Origin: an uncultured Prevotella sp.
GTDB lineage: Bacteria > Bacteroidota > Bacteroidia > Bacteroidales > Bacteroidaceae
Assembly (NCBI GenBank): GCA_900544825.1
Contig: UQWP01000101.1
Span: 1-8,026, forward strand
Direction of reading: 5' to 3'
DNA length: 8,026 nucleotides
In this document: piece after piece, positions 1-5,081 of the stretch
How positions within the stretch are numbered: the stretch's first letter is position 1
Layout of the letters: every line of letters begins with the position of its first letter
Translations under genes and position numbers: made by a program
The notes under the pieces: generated by a model
The model's input: the letters and a program-made list of their open reading frames with translations, nothing else
The model's database searches: none
Told to the model about the DNA's origin: nothing

Positions 1-2
1 CC

Positions 3-27
3 CCGGTCTTCATAGATGACCGGTTTT
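3..27. other. Short GC-rich hairpin at the left edge
   Basis: CCGGTC (3-8) and GACCGG (18-23) form a perfect 6-bp inverted repeat with a 9-base loop, followed on the plus strand by TTTT. It could be a weak terminator for a plus-strand gene outside the window. It could equally be a leader hairpin in the leftward transcript that starts near base 57. A minus-strand ATG falls in the loop (13-11, reading M-K-T-G before the edge), but too little is visible to call a gene. Confidence 0.35.
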
Positions 28-60
28 CGGCACAATAGGCTGTTCCTTCGATTGCCGGTG

Positions 61-92
61 CAAAGATACGAAGAATTTCTGTATCTACCAAA
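61..92 (-). promoter_or_regulatory. Leftward Bacteroidetes-type promoter
   Basis: On the minus strand, bases 68-61 read TATCTTTG, a perfect match to the -7 consensus TAnnTTTG, followed by CACC. A TTTG at 92-89 lies 20 bases upstream, close to the usual 19-base spacing of the -33 element. Transcription would start near base 57 and leave the window, so the target is not visible. Both boxes are seen directly; promoter activity is inferred from the consensus. Confidence 0.65.
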
Positions 93-184
93 TTTTGGCA
101 TGTGATAAGGGTCGATTTTCAGCAAAACACTTACAATTTAAAACTTCATTAAAAAACTAGCTCTATTTTTTATGGGGCGCATCT

Positions 185-219
185 CTATGTTTTTGCGGTG
201 TTGAAAACTATGTTTTGCG
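185..219. repeat. Short imperfect direct repeat
   Basis: CTATGTTTTTGCG (185-197) recurs as CTATGTTTTGCG (208-219), differing by one T in the T-run, with 10 bases between. It lies in the AT-rich spacer, and no ORF of note covers it on either strand. A 12-base match, ACTTACAATTTA, also occurs at 129-140 and 348-359 in the same spacer. These look like remnants of dispersed intergenic repeats. No function can be assigned. Confidence 0.4.
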
Positions 220-264
220 ATATAAATCAGTATGTTACAAAGTAATACCCGATTACAGGGAAAC

Positions 265-414
265 GTGTTCAGTATTCAGTATTTAGTTTTTTTCGCTGTT
301 ATTACCACCCTCTGTATAGATAGTATATAATATAATATAAAATAATTACTTACAATTTATAACCATAGAAAAGGTAACTATCCCGAAAAAAACTGAATAC
401 TGAATACAGAACAC
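265..414. repeat. Long inverted repeat with 31-base arms
   Basis: Bases 265-295 and 384-414 are inverted copies of each other, matching at 29 of 31 positions. One of the two mismatches would be a G-U pair in RNA. Each arm contains tandem copies of an 8-base unit (TTCAGTAT or its complement) and a run of seven T or A. The 88-base interior is very AT-rich and has no ORF. Pairing stops sharply at both outer ends. It may be a MITE-like or dispersed palindromic element, or a stabilising or terminating structure. No target-site duplication was evident. Confidence 0.7.
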
Positions 415-503
415 CCTCTTAGGCACCATACGCCCTGGGGATAATGGCAATCACCAGGTGGCAAACATGCCATTCTTCATGCATCGTACGGTCAAGATAT
501 TTG

Positions 504-541
504 TTAGGAGAGGTTGTCTATACACGGATAATCTCTCCTAA
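504..541. other. Strong hairpin, about 16-bp stem
   Basis: TTAGGAGAG (504-512) pairs perfectly with CTCTCCTAA (533-541). The stem continues inward with A-U, G-C and G-U pairs to a 6-base loop at 520-525. No T-run follows on the plus strand. The next hairpin starts at the adjacent base, which argues for a designed folded region rather than a lone terminator. Confidence 0.6.
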
Positions 542-572
542 GCCGACATTTTAAGAAGTATTAAATATCGGC
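542..572. other. Second hairpin abutting the first
   Basis: GCCGA (542-546) pairs with TCGGC (568-572). After a one-base mismatch, an AT-rich inner stem (548-554 with 561-566, one bulge) closes on a short purine-rich loop. It fills the whole gap between the hairpin at 504-541 and the palindrome at 572-605. Confidence 0.45.
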
Positions 573-605
573 ACTGCAAAATAAATTCGTTTTTATTTTG
601 CAGTG
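572..605. promoter_or_regulatory. Perfect 14-bp palindrome over the pantothenate kinase -33 box
   Basis: CACTGCAAAATAAA (572-585) and TTTATTTTGCAGTG (592-605) are exact inverted copies around a 6-base centre. The right arm contains the TTTG (597-600) that serves as -33 element of the following promoter, so a protein bound here would interfere with RNA polymerase. The T-rich run at 606-615 also lets it act as an intrinsic terminator for any plus-strand transcript arriving from the left. Operator and terminator readings are both inferences. Confidence 0.55.
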
Positions 606-627
606 TCTTCTTTTTACCGTAACTTTG
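597..627 (+). promoter_or_regulatory. Promoter of the pantothenate kinase gene
   Basis: TTTG (597-600), exactly 19 bases, then TAACTTTG (620-627) match the full Bacteroidetes -33/-7 consensus. If the -7 box is centred at -7, transcription starts near 631, about two bases before the ATG at 633, giving an essentially leaderless mRNA. This also rules out a GTG at 603 as translation start, since it lies upstream of the start point. Confidence 0.85.
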
Positions 628-632
628 CACCC

Positions 633-1472
633 ATGAAAAAGATAGTTATTGGAATAGATGTCGGCATTTCTACTACAAAGATAGTAGGAATAGACGAGAG
701 TGGGATGGTTATCAGCCCTATTCGCATCAAGGCCACCGACCCTATCACCTCCTTATATGGAGCATTTGGAAAATATTTACACGACAACAAAATAAGCCTC
801 GACGAGGTAGAACAGGTTATGCTCACCGGTGTAGGTTCTGCTTACATTGACGAGCGAATCTATGGTCTGCCAACATCGAAGAGCGAAGAGTTTGTTGCCG
901 ATGGACTCGGTGCACGATACGAAAGCAAGCTTGAGCGTATGATCGTGGTAAGTATGGGTACAGGAACCTCCCTCGTAAAATGCGACGGCAAAGAGATCAA
1001 GCACATCGGCGGCATTGGTATCGGTGGAGGAACACTAGCAGGTTTGAGCCGAATTATGCTCAAGACCGATGATATCAAGCAGATTGTAAACCTGGCCAAA
1101 AACGGTGATGTATCAAAAATCAATCTGCTAATAGGAGACATCAGCGCCAAGCCTCTACCTGGACTTCCCATGAATGCAACAGCATCGCTCTTCAGCAACG
1201 CCAAAGCCAACGCCTCCCGCGAAGACATCGCAATGGGGCTTATATGGATGGTATTACAGAGCATCGGCTCAGCAACCATACTCTCCTCCCTAGAATCAGG
1301 CATCAAAGATTTTGTAATGATAGGCAACCTGACACTCTTGCCACAATGCAGAGAAGTATTCCCTGCTATGGAAAAACTCTACGGTGTAAGGTTCAGAATC
1401 CCTAAATATTCAGAATTCTGCACTGCCATAGGTGCAGCACTAGACTATAAAAACAAGACCGAATTATCTTAA
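633..1472 (+). CDS. coaW: Type II pantothenate kinase
   Basis: A 279-residue cytosolic kinase expected to phosphorylate pantothenate with ATP, the first step of coenzyme A synthesis. It has the ASKHA-fold signature of the eukaryotic-like (type II) family. These are the phosphate-1 loop IGIDVGISTTK (residues 6-16), the acidic EEF (85-87) where the catalytic glutamate is expected, MGTGTS (108-113), the glycine-rich GIGGGTLAGLS (129-139) and a C-terminal GNLTLLP (231-237). Length fits the family. The ATG at 633 is chosen because the promoter ends at 627 and the phosphate loop then sits at the usual position; an in-frame GTG at 603 is inside the upstream palindrome. The gene stands alone with its own promoter and terminator. 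Family assignment is firm. The substrate is inferred from family, as type II enzymes can differ in regulation by acyl-CoA. Confidence 0.88.
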   Translation: MKKIVIGIDVGISTTKIVGIDESGMVISPIRIKATDPITSLYGAFGKYLHDNKISLDEVEQVMLTGVGSAYIDERIYGLPTSKSEEFVADGLGARYESKLERMIVVSMGTGTSLVKCDGKEIKHIGGIGIGGGTLAGLSRIMLKTDDIKQIVNLAKNGDVSKINLLIGDISAKPLPGLPMNATASLFSNAKANASREDIAMGLIWMVLQSIGSATILSSLESGIKDFVMIGNLTLLPQCREVFPAMEKLYGVRFRIPKYSEFCTAIGAALDYKNKTELS

Positions 1473-1592
1473 AAGCAGGTTCAAACCATACCTTCACATC
1501 AAGAAGGAGCAAGTTACGAAACAGCGCACAATACCACAATGTCAAGCTACATAAAAGGCACAACACCACAATGCGCTGAAACAGAACAGATT
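1473..1592 (+). other. 3' untranslated region of the pantothenate kinase mRNA, with small repeats
   Basis: About 120 bases separate the stop codon from the terminator. They contain a small hairpin (CCTTC 1491-1495 / GAAGG 1503-1507) and a 7-bp pair CAGCGCA (1522-1528) / TGCGCTG (1572-1578). There is also a 15-base direct repeat with one mismatch, CACAATACCACAATG (1527-1541) and CACAACACCACAATG (1559-1573). The panK reading frame stays open for 59 codons after its TAA, to a TGA at 1650. The composition is Thr/Gln/Ser/Asn-rich and looks non-coding. I see no gene here. Confidence 0.5.
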
Positions 1593-1641
1593 AATCGTTT
1601 TGGGAAACCATCCTTAGGACAAGTTTCCCAAAACGATTTTT
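1593..1641 (+). terminator. Intrinsic terminator after the pantothenate kinase gene
   Basis: AATCGTTTTGGGAAAC (1593-1608) pairs perfectly over 16 bp with GTTTCCCAAAACGATT (1623-1638). The 14-base loop contains a small TCC/GGA pair, and the stem is followed by a T-run (1637-1641). The T-run lies on the plus-strand side only, so it terminates rightward transcription. It insulates nrdD from the pantothenate kinase transcript. Between it and the nrdD promoter (1642-1722) I see only AT-rich spacer. Confidence 0.88.
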
Positions 1642-1722
1642 CAAATACTTGATATCCAATGACTTAATGTTTTTTAACACAAGAAAAGTTATCCAAAACG
1701 TACAACTTTCATTTAAAATTCT

Positions 1723-1730
1723 TATCTTTG
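1723..1730 (+). promoter_or_regulatory. Promoter -7 box of the nrdDG operon
   Basis: TATCTTTG matches the -7 consensus TAnnTTTG and is followed by CATTG. No TTTG is found at the usual -33 spacing, so an activator may help. Transcription would start near 1734, giving a leader of about 89 bases before the nrdD ATG. I could not recognise an NrdR box, an FNR-type site or a known riboswitch in the leader or upstream. Confidence 0.75.
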
Positions 1731-1822
1731 CATTGCCGAAAAGATGGTATTTATAACCACCTTCAAGTATAAAGACTTAGTATCAAGCAATTTAAATATC
1801 AATTATAAAAGTAACACAAGAA

Positions 1823-4045
1823 ATGATTCAAACTGTAGTTAAACGTGACGGACGCATCGTTGGTTTCAACGAGCAAAAAATCATGGCTGCCATACGCAAA
1901 GCCATGTTACATACCGATAAAGGTGAGGATTCCTCTTTAATAGAGCAAATCACTGACCACATCGCATATCGTGGAAAGAGCCAGATGAGCGTAGAAGCCA
2001 TCCAGGATGCCATCGAACTGGAACTCATGAAGAGTGCCCGCAAAGATGTTGCTCAGAAGTATATTGCCTATCGTAACCAGAGAAACATTGCCAGAAAAGC
2101 TAAGACCCGTGACGTATTCATGAGTATTGTCAACGCAAAGAACAATGACATTACCCGTGAAAACGCCAATATGAATGCTGACACTCCAGCTGGCATGATG
2201 ATGAAATTTGCTTCAGAAACCACAAAACCATTCGTTGACGATTATCTCCTTTCCCAGGAGGTACGTGACGCCGTTACACATAACTACATCCACATCCACG
2301 ATAAAGACTATTATCCAACCAAGAGTTTGACTTGTGTTCAGCACCCATTGGATATTATCCTCAAGCATGGTTTCACAGCAGGCCATGGCTCTAGCCGTCC
2401 TGCTAAGCGTATCGAAACTGCAGCCGTATTAGCATGTATCTCTCTGGAGACTTGCCAGAACGAGATGCATGGAGGTCAGGCAATTCCTGCCTTCGACTTC
2501 TATCTGGCCCCATACGTACGTATGTCGTACCAGGAAGAGGTAAAGAATCTGGAAAAGTTAACAGGAGAAGATCTCAGCGACCTCTATAATATTGACATCG
2601 ATGACTATTTAGTGAAAGACCTGACCGGCTTGGAAGGTAAAGAGCGTCTGGAACAGCATGCCATCAACAAGACCGTAAACAGAGTACATCAGGCTATGGA
2701 GGCATTCATTCACAATATGAACACAATCCACTCTCGTGGCGGCAATCAGGTTGTATTCTCTTCTATCAATTATGGTACTGATACCAGTGCTGAGGGTCGT
2801 TGTATTATGCGAGAGATTCTGCTCAGTACATACGAAGGTGTAGGAAATGGCGAAACAGCTATCTTCCCTATCCAGATTTGGAAGAAGAAGCGTGGCGTTA
2901 ACTACCTGAAGGAGGATCGAAACTACGACCTCTATCAGTTGGCTTGCAAGGTAACCGCTCGTCGTTTCTTCCCTAACTTCCTGAATCTCGATGCCACATT
3001 CAACCAGAATGAGAAATGGCGCGCTGACGATCCAGAGCGTTACAAGTGGGAAATCGCCACTATGGGTTGCCGTACCCGTGTATTCGAAGACCGTTGGGGC
3101 GAGAAGACTAGTATTGCACGTGGAAATTTGAGCTTTTCAACTATCAATATCGTGAAGCTTGCCATCGAATGTATGGGCATTGAGAACAAGCAACAGCGTA
3201 TTGATATGTTCTTTGCAAAACTGGACAACATCCTCGACATTACCGCCAAGCAACTCGATGAGCGCTTCCAGTTCCAGAAAACTGCGATGGCAAAACAGTT
3301 CCCATTGTTGATGAAATATCTTTGGGTAGGAGCAGAAGACTTGAAGCCAGAAGAGACTATCGAGAGCGTTATCAATCATGGAACACTGGGTATTGGTTTC
3401 ATCGGACTTGCAGAATGTCTCGTAGCACTCATCGGTCACCACCATGGTGAAAGTGAAGAAGCACAGGATTTAGGCTTGAAGATTATTACTTATATGCGTG
3501 ACCGAGCTAACGAGTTCAGCGAGCAGTACCACCACAACTACTCCATCCTGGCTACGCCAGCAGAGGGCTTGAGCGGTAAGTTTACCAAGAAGGACCGCAA
3601 GCAGTTTGGCATTATTCCAGGAGTTACCGACCGTGACTACTATACCAATAGTAACCACGTACCAGTTTACTATAAGTGTACAGCCCTCAAAAAAGCAAAG
3701 ATCGAGGCGCCATATCACAATCTAACCCGTGGTGGTCACATCTTCTATGTAGAAATTGATGGTGATGCTACTCACAATCCAGCAGTCATCTCAAGCGTAG
3801 TAGATATGATGGACAAATACAATATGGGCTATGGTTCAGTAAACCACAATCGCAACCGCTGTCTCGACTGCGGATACGAGAATGCAGATGCCAACCTCGA
3901 AGTCTGTCCTAAGTGCGGCAGCCATCACATAGATAAGCTACAGCGCATCACAGGTTATTTGGTGGGAACAACCGACCGTTGGAACAGCGGTAAACTTGCA
4001 GAGCTTCACGATCGTGTCACCCACATTGACACCCCACAAAAATAA
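1823..4045 (+). CDS. nrdD: Anaerobic (class III) ribonucleoside-triphosphate reductase
   Basis: A 740-residue oxygen-sensitive glycyl-radical enzyme that reduces ribonucleoside triphosphates to deoxy forms for DNA synthesis. An N-terminal ATP-cone (about residues 3-92, starting VVKRDGRIVGF) provides allosteric control. The core has cysteines at C205 and C211 (the latter in TCQNEMHGGQ), one of which is the likely reducing partner. C416 in MGCRT fits the thiyl-radical cysteine, followed by ARGNLSFSTINI. The C-terminus has a four-cysteine zinc site (C680, C683, C695, C698) and the glycyl-radical loop RITGYL with G711 as the expected radical glycine. It is slightly longer than E. coli NrdD (712). 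The start gives a canonical ATP-cone N-terminus. Five bases separate it from nrdG, its activase. Residue roles are assigned by family comparison. Nothing appears broken. Confidence 0.97.
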   Translation: MIQTVVKRDGRIVGFNEQKIMAAIRKAMLHTDKGEDSSLIEQITDHIAYRGKSQMSVEAIQDAIELELMKSARKDVAQKYIAYRNQRNIARKAKTRDVFMSIVNAKNNDITRENANMNADTPAGMMMKFASETTKPFVDDYLLSQEVRDAVTHNYIHIHDKDYYPTKSLTCVQHPLDIILKHGFTAGHGSSRPAKRIETAAVLACISLETCQNEMHGGQAIPAFDFYLAPYVRMSYQEEVKNLEKLTGEDLSDLYNIDIDDYLVKDLTGLEGKERLEQHAINKTVNRVHQAMEAFIHNMNTIHSRGGNQVVFSSINYGTDTSAEGRCIMREILLSTYEGVGNGETAIFPIQIWKKKRGVNYLKEDRNYDLYQLACKVTARRFFPNFLNLDATFNQNEKWRADDPERYKWEIATMGCRTRVFEDRWGEKTSIARGNLSFSTINIVKLAIECMGIENKQQRIDMFFAKLDNILDITAKQLDERFQFQKTAMAKQFPLLMKYLWVGAEDLKPEETIESVINHGTLGIGFIGLAECLVALIGHHHGESEEAQDLGLKIITYMRDRANEFSEQYHHNYSILATPAEGLSGKFTKKDRKQFGIIPGVTDRDYYTNSNHVPVYYKCTALKKAKIEAPYHNLTRGGHIFYVEIDGDATHNPAVISSVVDMMDKYNMGYGSVNHNRNRCLDCGYENADANLEVCPKCGSHHIDKLQRITGYLVGTTDRWNSGKLAELHDRVTHIDTPQK

Positions 4046-4050
4046 GATAA

Positions 4051-4566
4051 ATGATTAGTATTTTAAGTATAGTGCACGACACAATGGTAGATGGTCCGGG
4101 ATTCCGGACCTCTATCTATTGTGCCGGCTGTCCTAACCATTGCCCCGGTTGCCATAATCCTCAATCCTGGGACATCAACCATGGCACAATGACCTCTACA
4201 GAGGACATTCTGAAAGAAATTATGGAAGATCCTTTCGCCAACGTCACCTTTTCTGGAGGTGATCCGATGTATCAGGCGGAAGGCTTTGCAGAACTGGCGC
4301 GCGCCATTCGGTCAGAAAGCGATAAAGATATCTGGTGCTTTACCGGTTATAGATATGAGAATCTACTGAAGAATCCAAAACAGCTGGAATTATTGAAGTT
4401 GATAGATGTATTGGTAGATGGTCCATTCATGAAAGACCTTCGGGACGAAGATCTTTTCTTCCGTGGCAGCAGCAACCAGCGGCTTATCAACGTACAGAAA
4501 TCCTTAGCCGTAGGCGAAGTCATAGAACTTCACCTTACCAAGGACAATCCGAATCCTGAGCTTTAA
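4051..4566 (+). CDS. nrdG: Anaerobic ribonucleotide reductase activating protein (radical SAM)
   Basis: A 171-residue radical-SAM activase. It uses a [4Fe-4S] cluster to cleave S-adenosylmethionine and create the glycyl radical on NrdD. The cluster motif CX3CX2C is C27, C31, C34 within CAGCPNHCPGCHN, with an additional cysteine at C24. The SAM-binding GGDP is at 69-72 in TFSGGDP, and VDGPGFRTSIY precedes the cluster, as usual in activases. It is a little longer than E. coli NrdG (154). The start lies five bases after the nrdD stop, so the two are co-transcribed and probably translationally coupled. The last codons and stop form part of a perfect hairpin (4556-4581). Confidence 0.96.
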   Translation: MISILSIVHDTMVDGPGFRTSIYCAGCPNHCPGCHNPQSWDINHGTMTSTEDILKEIMEDPFANVTFSGGDPMYQAEGFAELARAIRSESDKDIWCFTGYRYENLLKNPKQLELLKLIDVLVDGPFMKDLRDEDLFFRGSSNQRLINVQKSLAVGEVIELHLTKDNPNPEL

Positions 4567-4581
4567 TATTTTAAAGCTCAG
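4556..4581. terminator. Hairpin terminator between convergent nrdG and the HPPK gene
   Basis: CTGAGCTTTAA (4556-4566) and TTAAAGCTCAG (4571-4581) form a perfect 11-bp stem with a 4-base loop. The nrdG stop codon TAA (4564-4566) is inside the stem. No long T-run follows directly in either direction. The symmetric stem in a 44-base gap between convergent genes suggests a bidirectional terminator or mRNA 3' end stabiliser. Terminator activity is inferred. Confidence 0.65.
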
Positions 4582-4610
4582 AATAGGATATTGCTTTCTG
4601 AACTATACTT

Positions 4611-5000
4611 TTAATCTACGGATACACCTAATTGTTGGAGTAGATTTTTTACATACCCCCTGTTCCAATCAGTCTCATGCAGACGTTCTGAATCAAAAAG
4701 CAGCAAATCAATATCGACAGCAATAATACCCTTTCTACTTTCGGCAACTCTCCTTCCGCATTTACGCTCTATGTTTTTGAGTGCCAATAAAGTTCTTTCC
4801 TTGTTGACATTAGTATAGCCCACTCCTAGAGTATTTAGGAATTTATCTGATGACAGCCCGATAGGCTCCGTCCAAAGCGAAGTACCAAAAGTCATATCTT
4901 CGAAAGTAGCCTCAAGCCATTTCTTCGCTTTCTGAATATGAACCTCCTGATCAACATTAGAACCCAACGCTATCACTATTTTTACTCGTTTACTTTTCAT
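4611..5000 (-). CDS. folK: HPPK (FolK)-family pyrophosphokinase, short and divergent
   Basis: A 129-residue protein of the 6-hydroxymethyl-7,8-dihydropterin pyrophosphokinase family, which transfers pyrophosphate from ATP to the pterin precursor of folate. Visible family marks are IALGSN (10-15), WTEP (43-46), KFLN (53-56) and IERKCGRR (77-84). The magnesium-binding aspartates are D96 and D98 in VDIDLL, and H108 with R114 in HETDWNRGY align with E. coli H115 and R121. It is shorter than E. coli FolK (about 159) and lacks most of the C-terminal segment. Loop 3 is altered: positions matching E. coli R84, W89, P91 and R92 are V85, K90, I92 and I93. Metal and pterin sites persist, so it may be active, but a paralogue with another role is possible. 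It is monocistronic, with its own promoter and a roughly 15-base leader. Confidence 0.75.
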   Translation of the reverse strand: MKSKRVKIVIALGSNVDQEVHIQKAKKWLEATFEDMTFGTSLWTEPIGLSSDKFLNTLGVGYTNVNKERTLLALKNIERKCGRRVAESRKGIIAVDIDLLLFDSERLHETDWNRGYVKNLLQQLGVSVD

Positions 5001-5018
5001 ATTTTTATAATTTCAGTG

Positions 5019-5026
5019 CAAAGTTA
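5019..5026 (-). promoter_or_regulatory. Promoter -7 box of the HPPK-family gene
   Basis: The minus strand reads TAACTTTG from 5026 to 5019, followed by CACTG, a full match to TAnnTTTG. The predicted start near 5015 lies about 15 bases before the ATG at 5000. The -33 region carries no TTTG but falls on the palindrome at 5043-5055. Confidence 0.8.
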
Positions 5027-5042
5027 GTAAAAATTCTTAAAT

Positions 5043-5055
5043 TAAGCATAGCTTA
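5043..5055. promoter_or_regulatory. Palindrome between two divergent promoters
   Basis: TAAGC (5043-5047), ATA, GCTTA (5051-5055) is a perfect inverted repeat. Its centre (5049) lies about 26 bases from the minus-strand -7 box and about 25 bases from the plus-strand one, so it covers the -33 position of both. A shared operator or activator site is possible. Five-base arms can also arise by chance in AT-rich DNA. Confidence 0.35.
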
Positions 5056-5069
5056 TCCGTTTTTTTTGT

Positions 5070-5077
5070 TATTTTTG
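5070..5077 (+). promoter_or_regulatory. Promoter -7 box of the glucosaminidase gene
   Basis: TATTTTTG, four bases, then ATG (5082). It matches TAnnTTTG; no TTTG lies at -33. The predicted start near 5081 is one base before the ATG, so this mRNA should be leaderless, like that of the pantothenate kinase. A T-run (5060-5067) lies between the -33 and -7 regions. Confidence 0.75.
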
Positions 5078-5081
5078 CACT

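Larger units (their letters stand above)
419..572. other. Structured non-coding stretch, possible RNA element or micro-ORF
   Basis: This part is less AT-rich than the spacer to its left and is dense in pairing. An outer pair (426-432 with 485-491, one mismatch) encloses AATGGCA/TGCCATT (443-449 with 468-474). Two adjoining hairpins follow at 504-541 and 542-572. On the minus strand, 484-419 is a 21-codon ORF ending in LVIAIIPRAYGA. On the plus strand, a 24-codon ORF starts at 467. Neither has a clear ribosome site and neither is recognised. A structured RNA, a leader peptide and a dispersed repeat are all possible. Confidence 0.35.

Noticed and set aside
129..359. ACTTACAATTTA at 129-140 and 348-359 as attachment sites of a mobile element
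   Set aside because: Only 12 AT-rich bases match. No integrase or transposase lies between, and the boundaries do not coincide with the inverted repeat.
603..632. Ten-codon N-terminal extension of the pantothenate kinase from a GTG at 603
   Set aside because: It lies in the palindrome and over the -33/-7 boxes, upstream of the predicted transcription start. The ATG at 633 gives the normal family N-terminus.
860..1327. 155-codon ORF on the minus strand
   Set aside because: It is antisense to the well-supported pantothenate kinase gene, has no recognisable motif and no promoter; a shadow ORF.
1527..1573. CRISPR-like repeat unit
   Set aside because: Only two 15-base copies with one mismatch exist, with no further repeat-spacer units and no cas genes.
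1539..1652. 37-codon ORF starting at ATG 1539
   Set aside because: It runs through the intrinsic terminator stem, has low-complexity composition and no promoter or start signal.
1642..1822. Riboswitch, NrdR box or FNR-type site upstream of nrdD
   Set aside because: I looked for paired NrdR boxes, a TTGAT-N4-ATCAA dyad and conserved leader structure and found none I could defend.
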